This document shows positions 8,977 through 18,601 of a DNA stretch of 49,649 nucleotides, piece after piece. The notes under the pieces are model-generated. The model was not told the origin of the DNA and ran no database searches. It saw only the letters and a program-made list of their open reading frames with translations. This DNA is from a candidate division WOR-3 bacterium. GTDB taxonomy: Bacteria > Hydrothermota > Hydrothermia > Hydrothermales > JAJRUZ01. Position 1 is the first letter of the stretch. The number at the start of each line of letters is the position of its first letter. The stretch is taken from NCBI GenBank assembly GCA_039803925.1, contig JBDRZL010000016.1:1-49649 (forward strand), written 5' to 3'. The position numbers and the translations under genes are program-made.

Positions 8977-10058
8977 GAATATCTGTATTTAATTTCCTTA
9001 AGAATTTTTTTAATACTTTCTTCTATAATTTTTGAAACCTCTATATAAATTTTAAATTCTTTACCAAAGGGATCAGGTATATCCAAGGGTTCTTCACCTG
9101 GATGAAGTAGTCTCACCTTTTCGTAATATCCCATTTTTTGGATTTCCCTTAAGTGTTTTTTTTCCATAACATAAATGAAGTCAGCCCAATCAAGGTCATC
9201 TTTTTTTAATTTTTTTGTTCTGTAATAAGATAGATTTATATCATAAAATTTTTGAAGAACTTTTAATGTGTTTTCTGATATAGGGAGACCATCATAAGTT
9301 GCAAGCCCTGCTGATTTTACATTTACTAATTCCTTTAGTTCATTATCTAAAAGTGAATAAAGAATTCCCATTGCCATAGGTGACCTGCAGGTATTTCCTG
9401 TACACACAAAGAGAATATTTGTTTTTATATCCTTAGAGATTTTTATTTTTTTTAAAAGAACACTTTCAATCAGACTTATTCCAATCGGTCCTTTTCTTAT
9501 TAGTTTAAATGGATATTTTGAGACATCAAGAATTGTAGATGAGATATTTCCATAAGAATCTTGAGGGTATACATAATCTACATATTTACCAAATTTTTCA
9601 AAGATTTCACTATATTTTGTAATTTCCTTTTCACCTGATATGTTACAAGATGTCTGAACAAGAGGTCCAACTACATTTATAAGTTTTAAAATAAGGGGGT
9701 GAGCCGGCATTCTCAAGGAAACTGTCTTTTTCTCTTTATGAAATAAATAATCAGGTAGATTATTTTTGGCTTTAAAGAGTAAAGTAATTTGCCCTGGCCA
9801 TAAATTATGGAATATCCTTTTTCTTGTTTCTGTTATATTTTTTGCAAATTTTTTTATATCTTTGTTATCGGAGATAAAAAGCCCTAACACTTTTTCCTTT
9901 TCTCTTCTTTTTATTTTATAGATTCGATTTACGCCCTCATAGGACCAGTAAGGAGTAACAAATCCGGAAACTGTATCTGTGGGAACTATTATAACTCCTC
10001 CTTTTTTAAGAATTTCAACAGCTTTTTTGAAACTTTTTTGAGGTATTTTGATTTCCAA
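8973..10058 (-). CDS. Fused threonylcarbamoyl-AMP synthase (TsaC/Sua5-YrdC) and low-molecular-weight phosphatase
   Basis: 361 residues from a TTG start at 10058. The open frame continues to an ATG at 10112, but that would translate the tRNA-Thr gene, so TTG is preferred. The YrdC/Sua5 domain (~10-205) has KGGVIIVPTDTVSG, the basic KIKRREKEKVLGL loop and SCNISG; it makes threonylcarbamoyl-AMP for t6A37 of tRNAs reading ANN codons. The C-terminal half is a low-molecular-weight phosphatase with P-loop VCTGNTCRSP (C219, R225) and general-acid loop DIPDPFG. In Bacillus the separate genes ywlC and ywlE lie close together, so a fusion is plausible. The start is 12 nt after the tRNA 3' end with no ribosome-binding site. 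Confidence 0.85.
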   Translation of the reverse strand: MEIKIPQKSFKKAVEILKKGGVIIVPTDTVSGFVTPYWSYEGVNRIYKIKRREKEKVLGLFISDNKDIKKFAKNITETRKRIFHNLWPGQITLLFKAKNNLPDYLFHKEKKTVSLRMPAHPLILKLINVVGPLVQTSCNISGEKEITKYSEIFEKFGKYVDYVYPQDSYGNISSTILDVSKYPFKLIRKGPIGISLIESVLLKKIKISKDIKTNILFVCTGNTCRSPMAMGILYSLLDNELKELVNVKSAGLATYDGLPISENTLKVLQKFYDINLSYYRTKKLKKDDLDWADFIYVMEKKHLREIQKMGYYEKVRLLHPGEEPLDIPDPFGKEFKIYIEVSKIIEESIKKILKEIKYRYS

Positions 10059-10070
10059 AATAATATGTTT

Positions 10071-10143
<73 letters not shown>

Positions 10144-10152
10144 AGTTTCTTT

Positions 10153-10181
10153 ATTATAATAGAAATATTCCCTCTTTTCAA
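10153..10181 (-). promoter_or_regulatory. tRNA-Thr promoter
   Basis: On the minus strand TTGAAA (10181-10176), exactly 17 bp, TATAAT (10158-10153). The predicted start near 10146 is 3 nt before the mature tRNA 5' end. It probably also drives the synthase-phosphatase fusion and purM. Confidence 0.8.
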
Positions 10182-10196
10182 TAATTTATAGCATAT

Positions 10197-10225
10197 TTGA
10201 ATTTTTATTTTTTTGAGATTATAAT
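10197..10225 (+). promoter_or_regulatory. rpsL / ribosomal operon promoter
   Basis: TTGAAT (10197-10202), exactly 17 bp, TATAAT (10220-10225). The predicted start is near 10232, giving a ~44-nt leader that contains the GGTTCAA element. It is divergent from the tRNA-Thr promoter; the two -35 boxes are 15 bp apart. Confidence 0.75.
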
Positions 10226-10238
10226 TAATACACAAAAT

Positions 10239-10255
10239 AAAGGTTCAAACCCTTT
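10239..10255 (+). promoter_or_regulatory. T-arm-like hairpin in the rpsL leader
   Basis: AAAGG (10239-10243) and CCTTT (10251-10255) pair as a 5-bp stem around loop TTCAAAC, exactly the geometry and loop consensus of a tRNA T-arm. The core GGTTCAAACCC ends 23 nt before the rpsL ATG, about 8 nt into the transcript. No Shine-Dalgarno site lies between the element and the ATG. Confidence 0.55.
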
Positions 10256-10275
10256 TATGGATGATAAAATTTTAA

Positions 10276-10656
10276 ATGCCCACAATTAACCAGCTTGTAA
10301 GACACAAGAGAAAACCTAAAAAGAGAAAATCTAAAAGCCCTGCTCTTGAGGGATGTCCCCAGAAAAGGGGGGTCTGTATTCGTGTTTATACCACAAGCCC
10401 TAAAAAACCTAATTCTGCTTTAAGAAAGGTGGCTAAAGTTAGACTTTCAAATGGAAGAGAGGTAATTGCTTACATACCTGGAGAAGGTCACAACCTGCAG
10501 GAGCATTCTGTAGTTCTTGTTAGAGGAGGTAGAGTTAAAGACTTGCCTGGTGTTAAATATCATATAGTAAGAGGAGTTTATGACTGTGCAGGAGTTGCAA
10601 ACAGAGCAAGTTCAAGAAGTCTTTATGGTGTGAAGAGAAAAAAGAAGGAGGGATAA
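10276..10656 (+). CDS. rpsL: 30S ribosomal protein S12
   Basis: 126 residues, normal size. Contains [11 protein letters not shown], the decoding-centre loop [14 protein letters not shown] (with the streptomycin-related lysine), and [14 protein letters not shown] with the conserved Asp. It sits in the decoding site of the small subunit. It is first in a long plus-strand ribosomal series and is followed by rpsG after 3 nt. The leader lacks a GGAGG site but carries the T-arm-like element. Confidence 0.98.
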   Translation: MPTINQLVRHKRKPKKRKSKSPALEGCPQKRGVCIRVYTTSPKKPNSALRKVAKVRLSNGREVIAYIPGEGHNLQEHSVVLVRGGRVKDLPGVKYHIVRGVYDCAGVANRASSRSLYGVKRKKKEG

Positions 10657-11127
<471 letters not shown>

Positions 11128-11204
11128 ATATTTGAAATGGAATTTGGGGAGGAATCAGGGGAAGATAATTTTTACTTAAAAATCATTCTAAGAAATTGAT
11201 AACT

Positions 11205-13253
11205 ATGGATTTAACAAAACTAAGAAATATTGGTTTTGCTGCCCATATAGATGCAGGAAAAACAACAACCACTGAACGTATTCTTTTTTATACTCAAAGG
11301 ATACACAGAATGGGAGAAGTGGATGAAGGGACAGCCACCATGGATTATATGATACAGGAAAAAGAAAGGGGTATCACAATACAAGCAGCAGCTACCTTTT
11401 GTGAATGGAAAGATTATTTGATACATATAGTTGATACTCCAGGTCATGTGGATTTCACAGCAGAAGTAGAGAGGTCTTTGAGAATTCTTGATGGTCTTGT
11501 TATAATTTTTTCCGCTGTAGAAGGTGTTGAGCCACAGTCAGAAACAATATGGAGACAGGCGGAAAAGTTTAATGTTCCAAGGATTGCCTTTATAAATAAG
11601 ATGGATAGACAGGGTGCTGATCATTTAAGAGTTTTGGATCAGATAGAGAAAAAATTCAATATAAAACCTCTTTTACTTGAGTGGCCAGTTGGAATTGAAT
11701 CTGATTTTTTAGGTGTGTATCATTTTGTTGATTATAAAAAAATTTTATGGGATAAAGATGAATTAGGGACTCAATTTTCAGTTTTAGAAATAGATGATTT
11801 GCCTGAGGAAGCAAAAAAATTTTATGAAGATATGATAATTATGCTTTCAGAAATTGATGAAAGTATTACGGAAGAGTATTATGAAAAAGGAATTCCAGAA
11901 CCTCTTAAACTTAATAAAGCTATAAGAAAAGGTGTTTTTGAAAAAAGATTTTTACCAGTTTTAATAGGTTCTGCTTTAAAAAACAAAGGTATTCAGCCTC
12001 TAATAGATGCAATATGTTTATATTTGCCTTCCCCTATTGATAGAGGAGAAATTAGAGGAATTGACCCATTAACCCGAAAGGAAATTTTGAGGTACCCTTC
12101 GCCTGAGGATCATTTCAGTGGAGTTGTATTTAAGGTTCAAATTTTTGAGGATATGGGGAAACTATGCTATTTTAGAATTTATTCTGGAAAAATTACCCAA
12201 AATTCAAAAATTTATAATCCAAGAACAAAAGAGCTTACAAGAATTCAAAGATTATACAGACTTCATGCTAATAGAAGAAATGCAATAAAAGAAGCTCTCT
12301 GTGGAGAAATAGTTGGAATAGTTGGGCCAAAGGATGTGAGAACAGGAGATACACTGTGCTCCCCTGAACATCCAGTGTTATACGAAGAGATGCTTTTCCC
12401 TGAACCTGTTGTTTCGCAAGCAATAGAACCTATTTCAGCGAAGGATTTAAAAAAGATTGAGGAAAGATTAAAATGGATGGTGGAGGAAGATCCAACATTT
12501 AGTTTGAAAATAGATGAAGAGTCGGGTCAGATAATAATATCCGGGATGGGTGAGTTACATCTTGAGATTATACTTGATAGATTGAGAAGGGACTATAAAA
12601 TGGAATTCAGGGCATTGAAACCTCAAGTTCATTATAGAGAGAGTATACTAAAAAGGGCTGAAGTTATAAAGGAGGTGAAGAAAAGTATAGGAGGTGAAGA
12701 ACAATATGGAAAAGTTAATCTTGAGGTTTCACCTATAATGGATGCTATGAGGAATGAAATAGTTGTAGATAATAGTATAGATTTTTCTGAGGAATTAAAA
12801 GAAATTGCAATGAATTCAATAAAAGAAGTTCTTGATTTTGGGATTATAGCTGGTTATCCGATGATAAATGTGAAAATGACTTTAAAAAAGGTTTATAATA
12901 TTGAAAAAACAACTCCCCTTGGTTTAAGATTAGCTATACATGAAGCGGGTAAGGAAGTAATTAAAAATGCTGAGCCTATTTTACTTGAGCCTTATTCTTA
13001 CGTAGAAATTACAGTCCCTCAGGAATATTTAGGAAATGTTATTCAGGATTTAATGCAGAGGGAATCTACTATACTGGAAAAGGGAATGCTCCAGAATTCA
13101 GACTGGATAAAAGTTGTGGCTGAAATGCCATTAAAGAATACTTTTGGATATGTTACAACACTTAGATCACATACCAAGGGTAGAGCAGGCTTCTGGATGA
13201 AAGTGAAGGCATTTAGACCTTTAAAACTTGAAAAAAAGGAAATTTTATATTAA
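11205..13253 (+). CDS. fusA: Elongation factor G
   Basis: 682 residues from ATG 11205; the frame also allows TTG at 11196, which only adds three residues, and neither has a clear ribosome-binding site. G-domain motifs: AHIDAGKTT, RGITIQAAAT (switch I), DTPGHVDF, NKMD. The C-terminal domains include PQVHYRESI and the AGYP stretch. It drives GTP-dependent translocation. The IQAAAT wording and the atypical domain IV text (EEQYGKVNLEVSPI instead of RGQYGHV) are diverged from standard EF-G, so a second EF-G elsewhere is possible. Its position between rpsG and tuf supports the main-copy role. Confidence 0.93.
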   Translation: MDLTKLRNIGFAAHIDAGKTTTTERILFYTQRIHRMGEVDEGTATMDYMIQEKERGITIQAAATFCEWKDYLIHIVDTPGHVDFTAEVERSLRILDGLVIIFSAVEGVEPQSETIWRQAEKFNVPRIAFINKMDRQGADHLRVLDQIEKKFNIKPLLLEWPVGIESDFLGVYHFVDYKKILWDKDELGTQFSVLEIDDLPEEAKKFYEDMIIMLSEIDESITEEYYEKGIPEPLKLNKAIRKGVFEKRFLPVLIGSALKNKGIQPLIDAICLYLPSPIDRGEIRGIDPLTRKEILRYPSPEDHFSGVVFKVQIFEDMGKLCYFRIYSGKITQNSKIYNPRTKELTRIQRLYRLHANRRNAIKEALCGEIVGIVGPKDVRTGDTLCSPEHPVLYEEMLFPEPVVSQAIEPISAKDLKKIEERLKWMVEEDPTFSLKIDEESGQIIISGMGELHLEIILDRLRRDYKMEFRALKPQVHYRESILKRAEVIKEVKKSIGGEEQYGKVNLEVSPIMDAMRNEIVVDNSIDFSEELKEIAMNSIKEVLDFGIIAGYPMINVKMTLKKVYNIEKTTPLGLRLAIHEAGKEVIKNAEPILLEPYSYVEITVPQEYLGNVIQDLMQRESTILEKGMLQNSDWIKVVAEMPLKNTFGYVTTLRSHTKGRAGFWMKVKAFRPLKLEKKEILY

Positions 13254-13262
13254 AATATTATT

Positions 13263-13291
13263 TTAAATTTCACTGTGGGGGATGTTATAAT
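13263..13291 (+). promoter_or_regulatory. tuf promoter within an inverted repeat
   Basis: TTAAAT (13263-13268), 17 bp, TATAAT (13286-13291). The -10 box lies in the 14-nt loop of a perfect 8-bp inverted repeat, CTGTGGGG (13273-13280) and CCCCACAG (13295-13302). The right arm straddles the predicted start near 13298. There is no T-tract after the repeat, so an operator is a better reading than a terminator. Confidence 0.5.
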
Positions 13292-13303
13292 ATACCCCAC
13301 AGA

Positions 13304-13318
13304 TGGGTTCAACCCCCA
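13304..13318 (+). promoter_or_regulatory. T-arm-like element in the tuf leader
   Basis: TGGG (13304-13307) and CCCA (13315-13318) can pair around loop TTCAACC. The core GGTTCAACCCC ends 24 nt before the ATG and begins about 8 nt into the predicted transcript. It follows the same pattern as in the rpsL and mdh leaders. Confidence 0.5.
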
Positions 13319-13340
13319 AATTAAAAAATTTTTTTGAAAA

Positions 13341-14555
13341 ATGAGTAAACCCAAGTTTGAAAGAAAAAAGACTCATGTTAATGTAGGAACCATAGGTCAT
13401 ATTGACCATGGTAAAACGACTCTTACTGCTGCTATTACAAAGGTTCTTGCAAAACATGGTCTTGCTCAGGAGCAGGATTATGAGCAGGTGGCAAAAGCTG
13501 ACGCTAAGCTTTTTAGAAGGGATGAGACAAAGATTTTGACAGTTAATCTTGCTCATGTTGAGTATGAATCAGAAAAAAGGCATTATGCGCATATTGATTG
13601 TCCGGGACACCATGATTATATTAAAAATATGATAACAGGTGCTGCTCAGATGGATGGTTCAATTCTTGTAGTTTCAGCAGTTGATTCAGTGATGCCTCAG
13701 ACAAGAGAGCATGTGCTTCTTGCAAGACAGGTAAATGTGCCCTATATAGTTGTTTATGTTAACAAAATTGACGCAGTTGATGATCCAGAGATAGTTGATC
13801 TTGTTGAGGAAGAGGTTAGAGATCTATTGAAAAAGTATGAGTTCCCTGGTGATCGAGTCCCGGTGATTAGAGGGAGCGCTTTAAATGCTTTGAAGTGTGG
13901 GTGTGGAAAGAGAGAGTGTGAGTATTGTGGAAAAATATGGGAGTTACTTGATGCTATGGATAATTATATTCCTGATCCGGTAAGAGAAATTGATAAACCA
14001 TTTTTAATGGCAATTGAGGATGTTTTCTCAATTACAGGAAGAGGAACAGTTGTAACAGGTAGGGTTGAAAGAGGTACTTTAAGACCTGGTGAAGAGATAG
14101 AAATTGTTGGTTTTGGACCCACAAGAAAAACAGTTGCTACTTCAGTTGAAATGTTTAGAAAAGTTCTTGATGAAGCAAGAGCAGGTGATAATGTGGGTGT
14201 TCTTTTAAGAGGTATAGGAAAGGATGAAGTAGAAAGAGGAATGGTTCTTGCAAAGCCTGGTTCAATAACACCCCATACAAAATTCAGAGCACAGGTTTAT
14301 GTTCTTACAAAGGAGGAAGGGGGAAGACATACACCTTTCTTCTCAGGATATAAGCCGCAGTTTTATTTCAGAACAACTGATGTTACTGGAACAATAAAAC
14401 TTCCAGAAGGAAGAGAGATGGTGATGCCTGGTGATCATGTAAACCTTGAAGTTGAACTCATGTATCCTGTTGCTATGGAAAAGGAATTGAGGTTTGCTAT
14501 TAGAGAAGGTGGAAGAACAGTAGGAGCCGGTGTTATTACAGATATTATAGAGTAA
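13341..14555 (+). CDS. tuf: Elongation factor Tu with atypical switch I and a four-cysteine insert
   Basis: 404 residues, clearly EF-Tu: GHIDHGKT (19-26), DCPGH with catalytic H90, NKID (141-144), GSAL (178-181) and a fully standard domain II/III ([29 protein letters not shown]). Two departures stand out. Switch I reads [20 protein letters not shown], not the EERARGITINTAHVEYE form; Thr67 remains but the RGI residues are gone. A Cys cluster C186-x-C188-x4-C193-x2-C196 sits in the loop before [12 protein letters not shown], where other EF-Tu proteins have a short acidic linker. A91 is replaced by His (PGHHDY). It delivers aminoacyl-tRNA to the ribosome. No other tuf is in the window. Confidence 0.95.
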   Translation: MSKPKFERKKTHVNVGTIGHIDHGKTTLTAAITKVLAKHGLAQEQDYEQVAKADAKLFRRDETKILTVNLAHVEYESEKRHYAHIDCPGHHDYIKNMITGAAQMDGSILVVSAVDSVMPQTREHVLLARQVNVPYIVVYVNKIDAVDDPEIVDLVEEEVRDLLKKYEFPGDRVPVIRGSALNALKCGCGKRECEYCGKIWELLDAMDNYIPDPVREIDKPFLMAIEDVFSITGRGTVVTGRVERGTLRPGEEIEIVGFGPTRKTVATSVEMFRKVLDEARAGDNVGVLLRGIGKDEVERGMVLAKPGSITPHTKFRAQVYVLTKEEGGRHTPFFSGYKPQFYFRTTDVTGTIKLPEGREMVMPGDHVNLEVELMYPVAMEKELRFAIREGGRTVGAGVITDIIE

Positions 14556-14559
14556 TGCT

Positions 14560-14883
14560 ATGCCATTTACAGAAAAAATAAGAATAAAACTTAAGAGTTA
14601 TGACCCGAGATTAATAGAAAAATCTGCTAAGAGAATAGCATTAACCGCAAGAGGAACTGGTGCAGATGTAAGAGGTCCTATACCACTTCCAACTAAAAAA
14701 ACATTAATAAGTGTTATAAGAAGTCCATTTGTTCATAAAACTTCAAGAGAGCAGTTTTTTTATTCTCTTCATAAGAGATTGATAGAGATAGTAAATCCCA
14801 CTCAGGAGACTGTAGAAAAATTATCAAAGCTGGATCTTCCAGCTGGGGTTGATGTTAAAATAGAAGTGAGTGTGGAAAAATGA
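14560..14883 (+). CDS. rpsJ: 30S ribosomal protein S10
   Basis: 107 residues. S10 hallmarks are [30 protein letters not shown] and [12 protein letters not shown]. The start is 4 nt after the tuf stop, opening the S10 cluster directly behind tuf. Its last codon overlaps the rplC start (ATGA). Confidence 0.98.
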   Translation: MPFTEKIRIKLKSYDPRLIEKSAKRIALTARGTGADVRGPIPLPTKKTLISVIRSPFVHKTSREQFFYSLHKRLIEIVNPTQETVEKLSKLDLPAGVDVKIEVSVEK

Positions 14884-15527
14884 AAGCCATTCTTGCAAGG
14901 AAAGTTGGTATGACAAGAATATTTTATGAGGAGGAGATTACTCCTACTACTCTTTTGCATGTGGATAATGTATATGTTCTTGGAATAAGAACTGAGGAAA
15001 AAGATGGATATAATTCTGTCAAACTTTGCATTGGGAGAAAGAAGAAGAAAAGAATTAAAAAACCTCTTTTAGGTGAATTTATAAAAGTTTTTGGTGAGAG
15101 AGAAGAATACCCTGCTGAACATATAAAGGAAGTAAGGGGAGAGTTTAATCCCGAAATATTTAAAGTAGGTGCTGAATTAAGCCCTTCTATATTTGAAGTG
15201 GGAGAGACAGTAGATGTTATTGGTTATACAAAAGGTAGAGGATTTTCCGGAGTTGTGAAAAGATGGGGATTTGCGGGAGGTCCTGCTTCCCATGGTTCCA
15301 TGTCCCACAGGAGACCAGGTTCAATAGGACAAACAACTGATCCAGGTAGAGTTTGGAAAGGTAAAAAAATGGCTGGTCACTATGGTAATGAAAGGGAAAC
15401 TATTCATAATTTGAAAGTTATATATCTTGATCTTGAAAATAAGCTTATAGGTGTTAAAGGTTCTGTTCCAGGACCAAGGGGTAGTGTTGTAATTATAAGG
15501 AGTCCAAAAAGGGTAAAAATAAAATGA
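14880..15527 (+). CDS. rplC: 50S ribosomal protein L3
   Basis: 215 residues. Opens [12 protein letters not shown], and carries [23 protein letters not shown] with [27 protein letters not shown], the loop that reaches the peptidyl-transferase centre. Overlaps both neighbours by 4 bp. Confidence 0.98.
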   Translation: MKAILARKVGMTRIFYEEEITPTTLLHVDNVYVLGIRTEEKDGYNSVKLCIGRKKKKRIKKPLLGEFIKVFGEREEYPAEHIKEVRGEFNPEIFKVGAELSPSIFEVGETVDVIGYTKGRGFSGVVKRWGFAGGPASHGSMSHRRPGSIGQTTDPGRVWKGKKMAGHYGNERETIHNLKVIYLDLENKLIGVKGSVPGPRGSVVIIRSPKRVKIK

Positions 15528-16162
15528 AAGCAAAAATTTATGATTTTGAAGGTAAAGAAATTGGTGAAAGAAAATTGCCGGAGAGTATTTTTGGATTAGA
15601 ACCAAATATTCATCTCCTCTGGCTTGTAACTAAGTATTATCTTTCAAGACAGAGAGAAGGAACTGCAAAGACAAAAACAAGGGGAGAGGTAAGTGGTGGT
15701 GGAAGGAAACCTTGGCCACAGAAACATACAGGATGGGCAAGACATGGTTCAATAAGATCACCCATATGGAGAAAGGGAGGTATAGTTTTTGGCCCAAGAC
15801 CAAGAGATTTTTCAATAAGGGTTCCTTATAAAGCAAAGTTAAAGGCTTTATTTATCGCTTTAAGTGATAGAGCTAAGGAAGAGAGGTTAAAAATAATAAG
15901 TGGTTTATCTAATATTGGATTAAAAACAAAAGAAGGTGAAAAAGTTCTTTCCAATCTTTCTCTTAAAAATAAAAAGGTAATTTTACTTTTTGGGGACAAT
16001 GAGAGGGATAAATTTTTAGCATTTAGAAATATTGAAGGTGTATTGTTGAAAAGGGCTATTGATGTAAATGCCTATGAAATTTTAAATTCTCAATATGTGG
16101 TTTTTTCTGAAAATGGTCTAAATGAATTTCTGAAATTAAGAGGGAGGATAGAAGGTGAATAA
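15524..16162 (+). CDS. rplD: 50S ribosomal protein L4
   Basis: 212 residues. The tunnel loop ([23 protein letters not shown]) and [22 protein letters not shown] are diagnostic. L4 lines the exit tunnel and in some bacteria represses its own operon; nothing in the leader shows that here. Overlaps rplC and rplW. Confidence 0.98.
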   Translation: MKAKIYDFEGKEIGERKLPESIFGLEPNIHLLWLVTKYYLSRQREGTAKTKTRGEVSGGGRKPWPQKHTGWARHGSIRSPIWRKGGIVFGPRPRDFSIRVPYKAKLKALFIALSDRAKEERLKIISGLSNIGLKTKEGEKVLSNLSLKNKKVILLFGDNERDKFLAFRNIEGVLLKRAIDVNAYEILNSQYVVFSENGLNEFLKLRGRIEGE

Positions 16163-16451
16163 AAGCCCATATGATATTATAATTTCACCTCTTATTACTG
16201 AGAAAGGAACCTTTTTGAGGGAGAAGTCCAATTATTATGTTTTTAAAGTAAGAAAGGATGCGAATAAAAAAGAGATAAAATGGGCTATTGAAAATTTATA
16301 TAAAGTAAAAGTTGAAAAAGTAAGAACACAGATAGTGAAACCAAAGCCTAAAAGGTTAAGAAACAGGTTGTATGGTAGAACATCCTCATGGAAAAAGGCA
16401 TATGTTAAGTTAAAAGAAGGTGAAACTATACCAATTTATGAAGGAGTATAG
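16155..16451 (+). CDS. rplW: 50S ribosomal protein L23
   Basis: 98 residues from a GTG start that overlaps the rplD stop by 8 bp; GGATAGAAG upstream is a weak ribosome-binding site. Motifs: DIIISPLITEKGT, YVFKVRKDANKKEIKWAIE and the basic KPKPKRLRNRLYGRTSSWKKA loop. It sits at the tunnel exit and is the docking site for trigger factor and SRP. Confidence 0.97.
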   Translation: MNKSPYDIIISPLITEKGTFLREKSNYYVFKVRKDANKKEIKWAIENLYKVKVEKVRTQIVKPKPKRLRNRLYGRTSSWKKAYVKLKEGETIPIYEGV

Positions 16452-16460
16452 GAGGAAAAA

Positions 16461-17282
16461 ATGGGAATAAAAAAATATAAACCGGTAACTCCTTCCCGTA
16501 GGTTTATGACAGGATACACTTTTGAGGAAATAACAAAAACAGAACCAGAAAAAAGTCTTCTTGTTCCTCTAAAGAAGACTGCTGGAAGAAATAATATGGG
16601 AAGAATTACTGCAAGGTTCAGAGGTGGGGGACACAAAAGACTTTACAGAATAATTGATTTTAAAAGAGATAAATTTGGAATTCCTGCGAGGGTTTTAAGT
16701 ATAGAATATGATCCAAATAGAACCGCGAGAATTGCTCTTTTGTGTTATAGAGATGGAGAAAAAAGGTATATTCTTGCTCCAGAGGGTCTTAAGGTTGGTG
16801 ATGAAATAGTTTCAGGACCCGGTTCTCTTTTGAAGATAGGAAATACTTTGCCTCTGTCAGAAATTCCTGAAGGTATGGAAATTCATAATATAGAACTTGT
16901 TCCAGGAAGGGGTGGTCAGCTTGTAAGATCAGCAGGAAGTGCGGCTATAATATTAGCAAAGGAAGGAAATTATGCTCATGTTCAATTGCCTTCAGGTGAA
17001 GTAAGGTTAATAAATATAAAGTGTCTTGCAACTATTGGAAGAGTTTCAAATCTTGATAATGAAAATATCCTTATAGGTAAAGCAGGGAGAATGAGATGGA
17101 TGGGAAGAAGACCTCATGTAAGGGGAACAGCAATGAACCCTTGTGATCATCCTCATGGTGGAGGAGAAGGTAGAACAAAGGGTAAGATTCCAAAAACGCC
17201 CTGGGGAAAAATTACAAAAGGTAAGAAAACAAGGAATCCCAGAAAACCTTCAAGTAGATTTATTATTAAAAGGAGAAAGTAA
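16461..17282 (+). CDS. rplB: 50S ribosomal protein L2
   Basis: 273 residues. Contains [20 protein letters not shown], the [14 protein letters not shown] motif and [25 protein letters not shown] near the peptidyl-transferase centre. A GGAGG site precedes the ATG. Confidence 0.98.
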   Translation: MGIKKYKPVTPSRRFMTGYTFEEITKTEPEKSLLVPLKKTAGRNNMGRITARFRGGGHKRLYRIIDFKRDKFGIPARVLSIEYDPNRTARIALLCYRDGEKRYILAPEGLKVGDEIVSGPGSLLKIGNTLPLSEIPEGMEIHNIELVPGRGGQLVRSAGSAAIILAKEGNYAHVQLPSGEVRLINIKCLATIGRVSNLDNENILIGKAGRMRWMGRRPHVRGTAMNPCDHPHGGGEGRTKGKIPKTPWGKITKGKKTRNPRKPSSRFIIKRRK

Positions 17283-17284
17283 TT

Positions 17285-17596
17285 ATGCCGAGGTCAAGTA
17301 AAAAAGGTGTTTATGTTGATCCCAAACTTTTAAAAAAAATAATGGAAATTAAGCAGAAGGGAGATACTACACCAATAAAAACATACTCCCGAAGAAGTAC
17401 AGTTATTCCTGAAATGGTTGGTTTAACAATACAGGTTCATAATGGGAGGAAATTCATTCCTGTTTATATTACTGAATTAATGGTAGGTCATAAGTTGGGT
17501 GAATTTGCCCCAACAAGAACATTTAGAGGTCATAAGGGGCAAAGGGAAAAAGAAGCTGAAAAAGAAGCTGAAAAAGAAGGTGGTAAAAAAGAATGA
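17285..17596 (+). CDS. rpsS: 30S ribosomal protein S19
   Basis: 103 residues. Standard text runs through [21 protein letters not shown] and [18 protein letters not shown]. It then ends in an extra charged tail built on [12 protein letters not shown], longer than the ~92-residue norm. The tail is probably a disordered extension. Confidence 0.97.
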   Translation: MPRSSKKGVYVDPKLLKKIMEIKQKGDTTPIKTYSRRSTVIPEMVGLTIQVHNGRKFIPVYITELMVGHKLGEFAPTRTFRGHKGQREKEAEKEAEKEGGKKE

Positions 17597-17943
17597 AAGG
17601 GATTGCTAAAATAAAATATTTAAGAACTTCATATAAAAAATCAAAGAGGATTTGCGAGCTTGTTAAAGGTAAAACGGCTAAACAGGCTCTTGATATTCTT
17701 TATTTTCTTCCTCAAAAACCTGCAAAATTTTTATATAAAGCAGTTAAATCTGCCTGTAATTCATGGGCTGTGAAAAAAGGGGTGAAGTTTGAGGATGTTG
17801 ATTTAAATAATTTATTGGTTAAGGTATGTAAAGCTGATAAAGGACCTACATGGAGGATTTTAAGACCTGGTTTTAGAGGTTCCCCAGCTATTGCAAGAAG
17901 GCATACTGCCCATTTCACAGTGATTGTAGAGGAGGTAAAATAA
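17593..17943 (+). CDS. rplV: 50S ribosomal protein L22
   Basis: 116 residues. [22 protein letters not shown] opens the fold, and [29 protein letters not shown] is the beta-hairpin that enters the exit tunnel. Overlaps rpsS by 4 bp; its stop overlaps the rpsC ATG by one base. Confidence 0.97.
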   Translation: MKGIAKIKYLRTSYKKSKRICELVKGKTAKQALDILYFLPQKPAKFLYKAVKSACNSWAVKKGVKFEDVDLNNLLVKVCKADKGPTWRILRPGFRGSPAIARRHTAHFTVIVEEVK

Positions 17944-18599
17944 TGGGTCAAAAAGTTCACCCTTATGGTTTTAGACTTGGTATTTATAAAGATTGGAAAG
18001 CTCACTGGTTTAGTGATAGAAAAAAAGAGTATGTTAAATATCTTGAAGAAGATATAAAGATCAGGCAGTATCTTAGAGAAAGGTATAAGGATGCAAGGGT
18101 TTCAGATATTATAATTGATAGAGCCGGTGAACAGATTACTGTAACAATTCATACCGCATCACCCGGAATGGTGATTGGACAGAAAGGAAAAGAAATTGAA
18201 CTTGTTAAAAAGGAACTTTCGGCTCTTTTAAAGAATGAAAATATTACAATTCATGTGCAGGAAATAAGGGTTCCCGAACTGGATGCACAGCTTGTTGCTG
18301 AGGGAATTGCAAGAAGAATAGAGCAACAGGTATCTCATAGAAGGGCTATGAAAAGGGCTGTTTCACAGGCTTTTAGAATGGGTGCTAAGGGAATTAAAGT
18401 TCAATGCAAGGGTAGAATACAGGGAGCTGAAATAGCAAGAAAGGAAGGTTATATGCAGGGTAGAGTTCCCCTTCAAACAATAAGAGCTGATATTGATTAT
18501 GGATTTGCAACAGCATTCACAAGGTATGGAACCATAGGTGTAAAGGTATGGATTTATAAAGGTGAAATTCTTGAAAAACCAGAACTTGAGGAGGTTTAA
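17943..18599 (+). CDS. rpsC: 30S ribosomal protein S3
   Basis: 218 residues. [13 protein letters not shown] start, KH domain with [12 protein letters not shown], and [21 protein letters not shown] with [13 protein letters not shown]. It forms the mRNA entry site. The C-terminal acidic tail is short. Confidence 0.98.
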   Translation: MGQKVHPYGFRLGIYKDWKAHWFSDRKKEYVKYLEEDIKIRQYLRERYKDARVSDIIIDRAGEQITVTIHTASPGMVIGQKGKEIELVKKELSALLKNENITIHVQEIRVPELDAQLVAEGIARRIEQQVSHRRAMKRAVSQAFRMGAKGIKVQCKGRIQGAEIARKEGYMQGRVPLQTIRADIDYGFATAFTRYGTIGVKVWIYKGEILEKPELEEV

Positions 18600-18601
18600 A
18601 G

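Noticed and set aside
13480-13560. Frameshift hiding a normal RGITI switch I in EF-Tu
   Set aside because: Both other frames hit stops within the region or give no RGIT text, and the frame is continuous with normal EF-Tu on either side.
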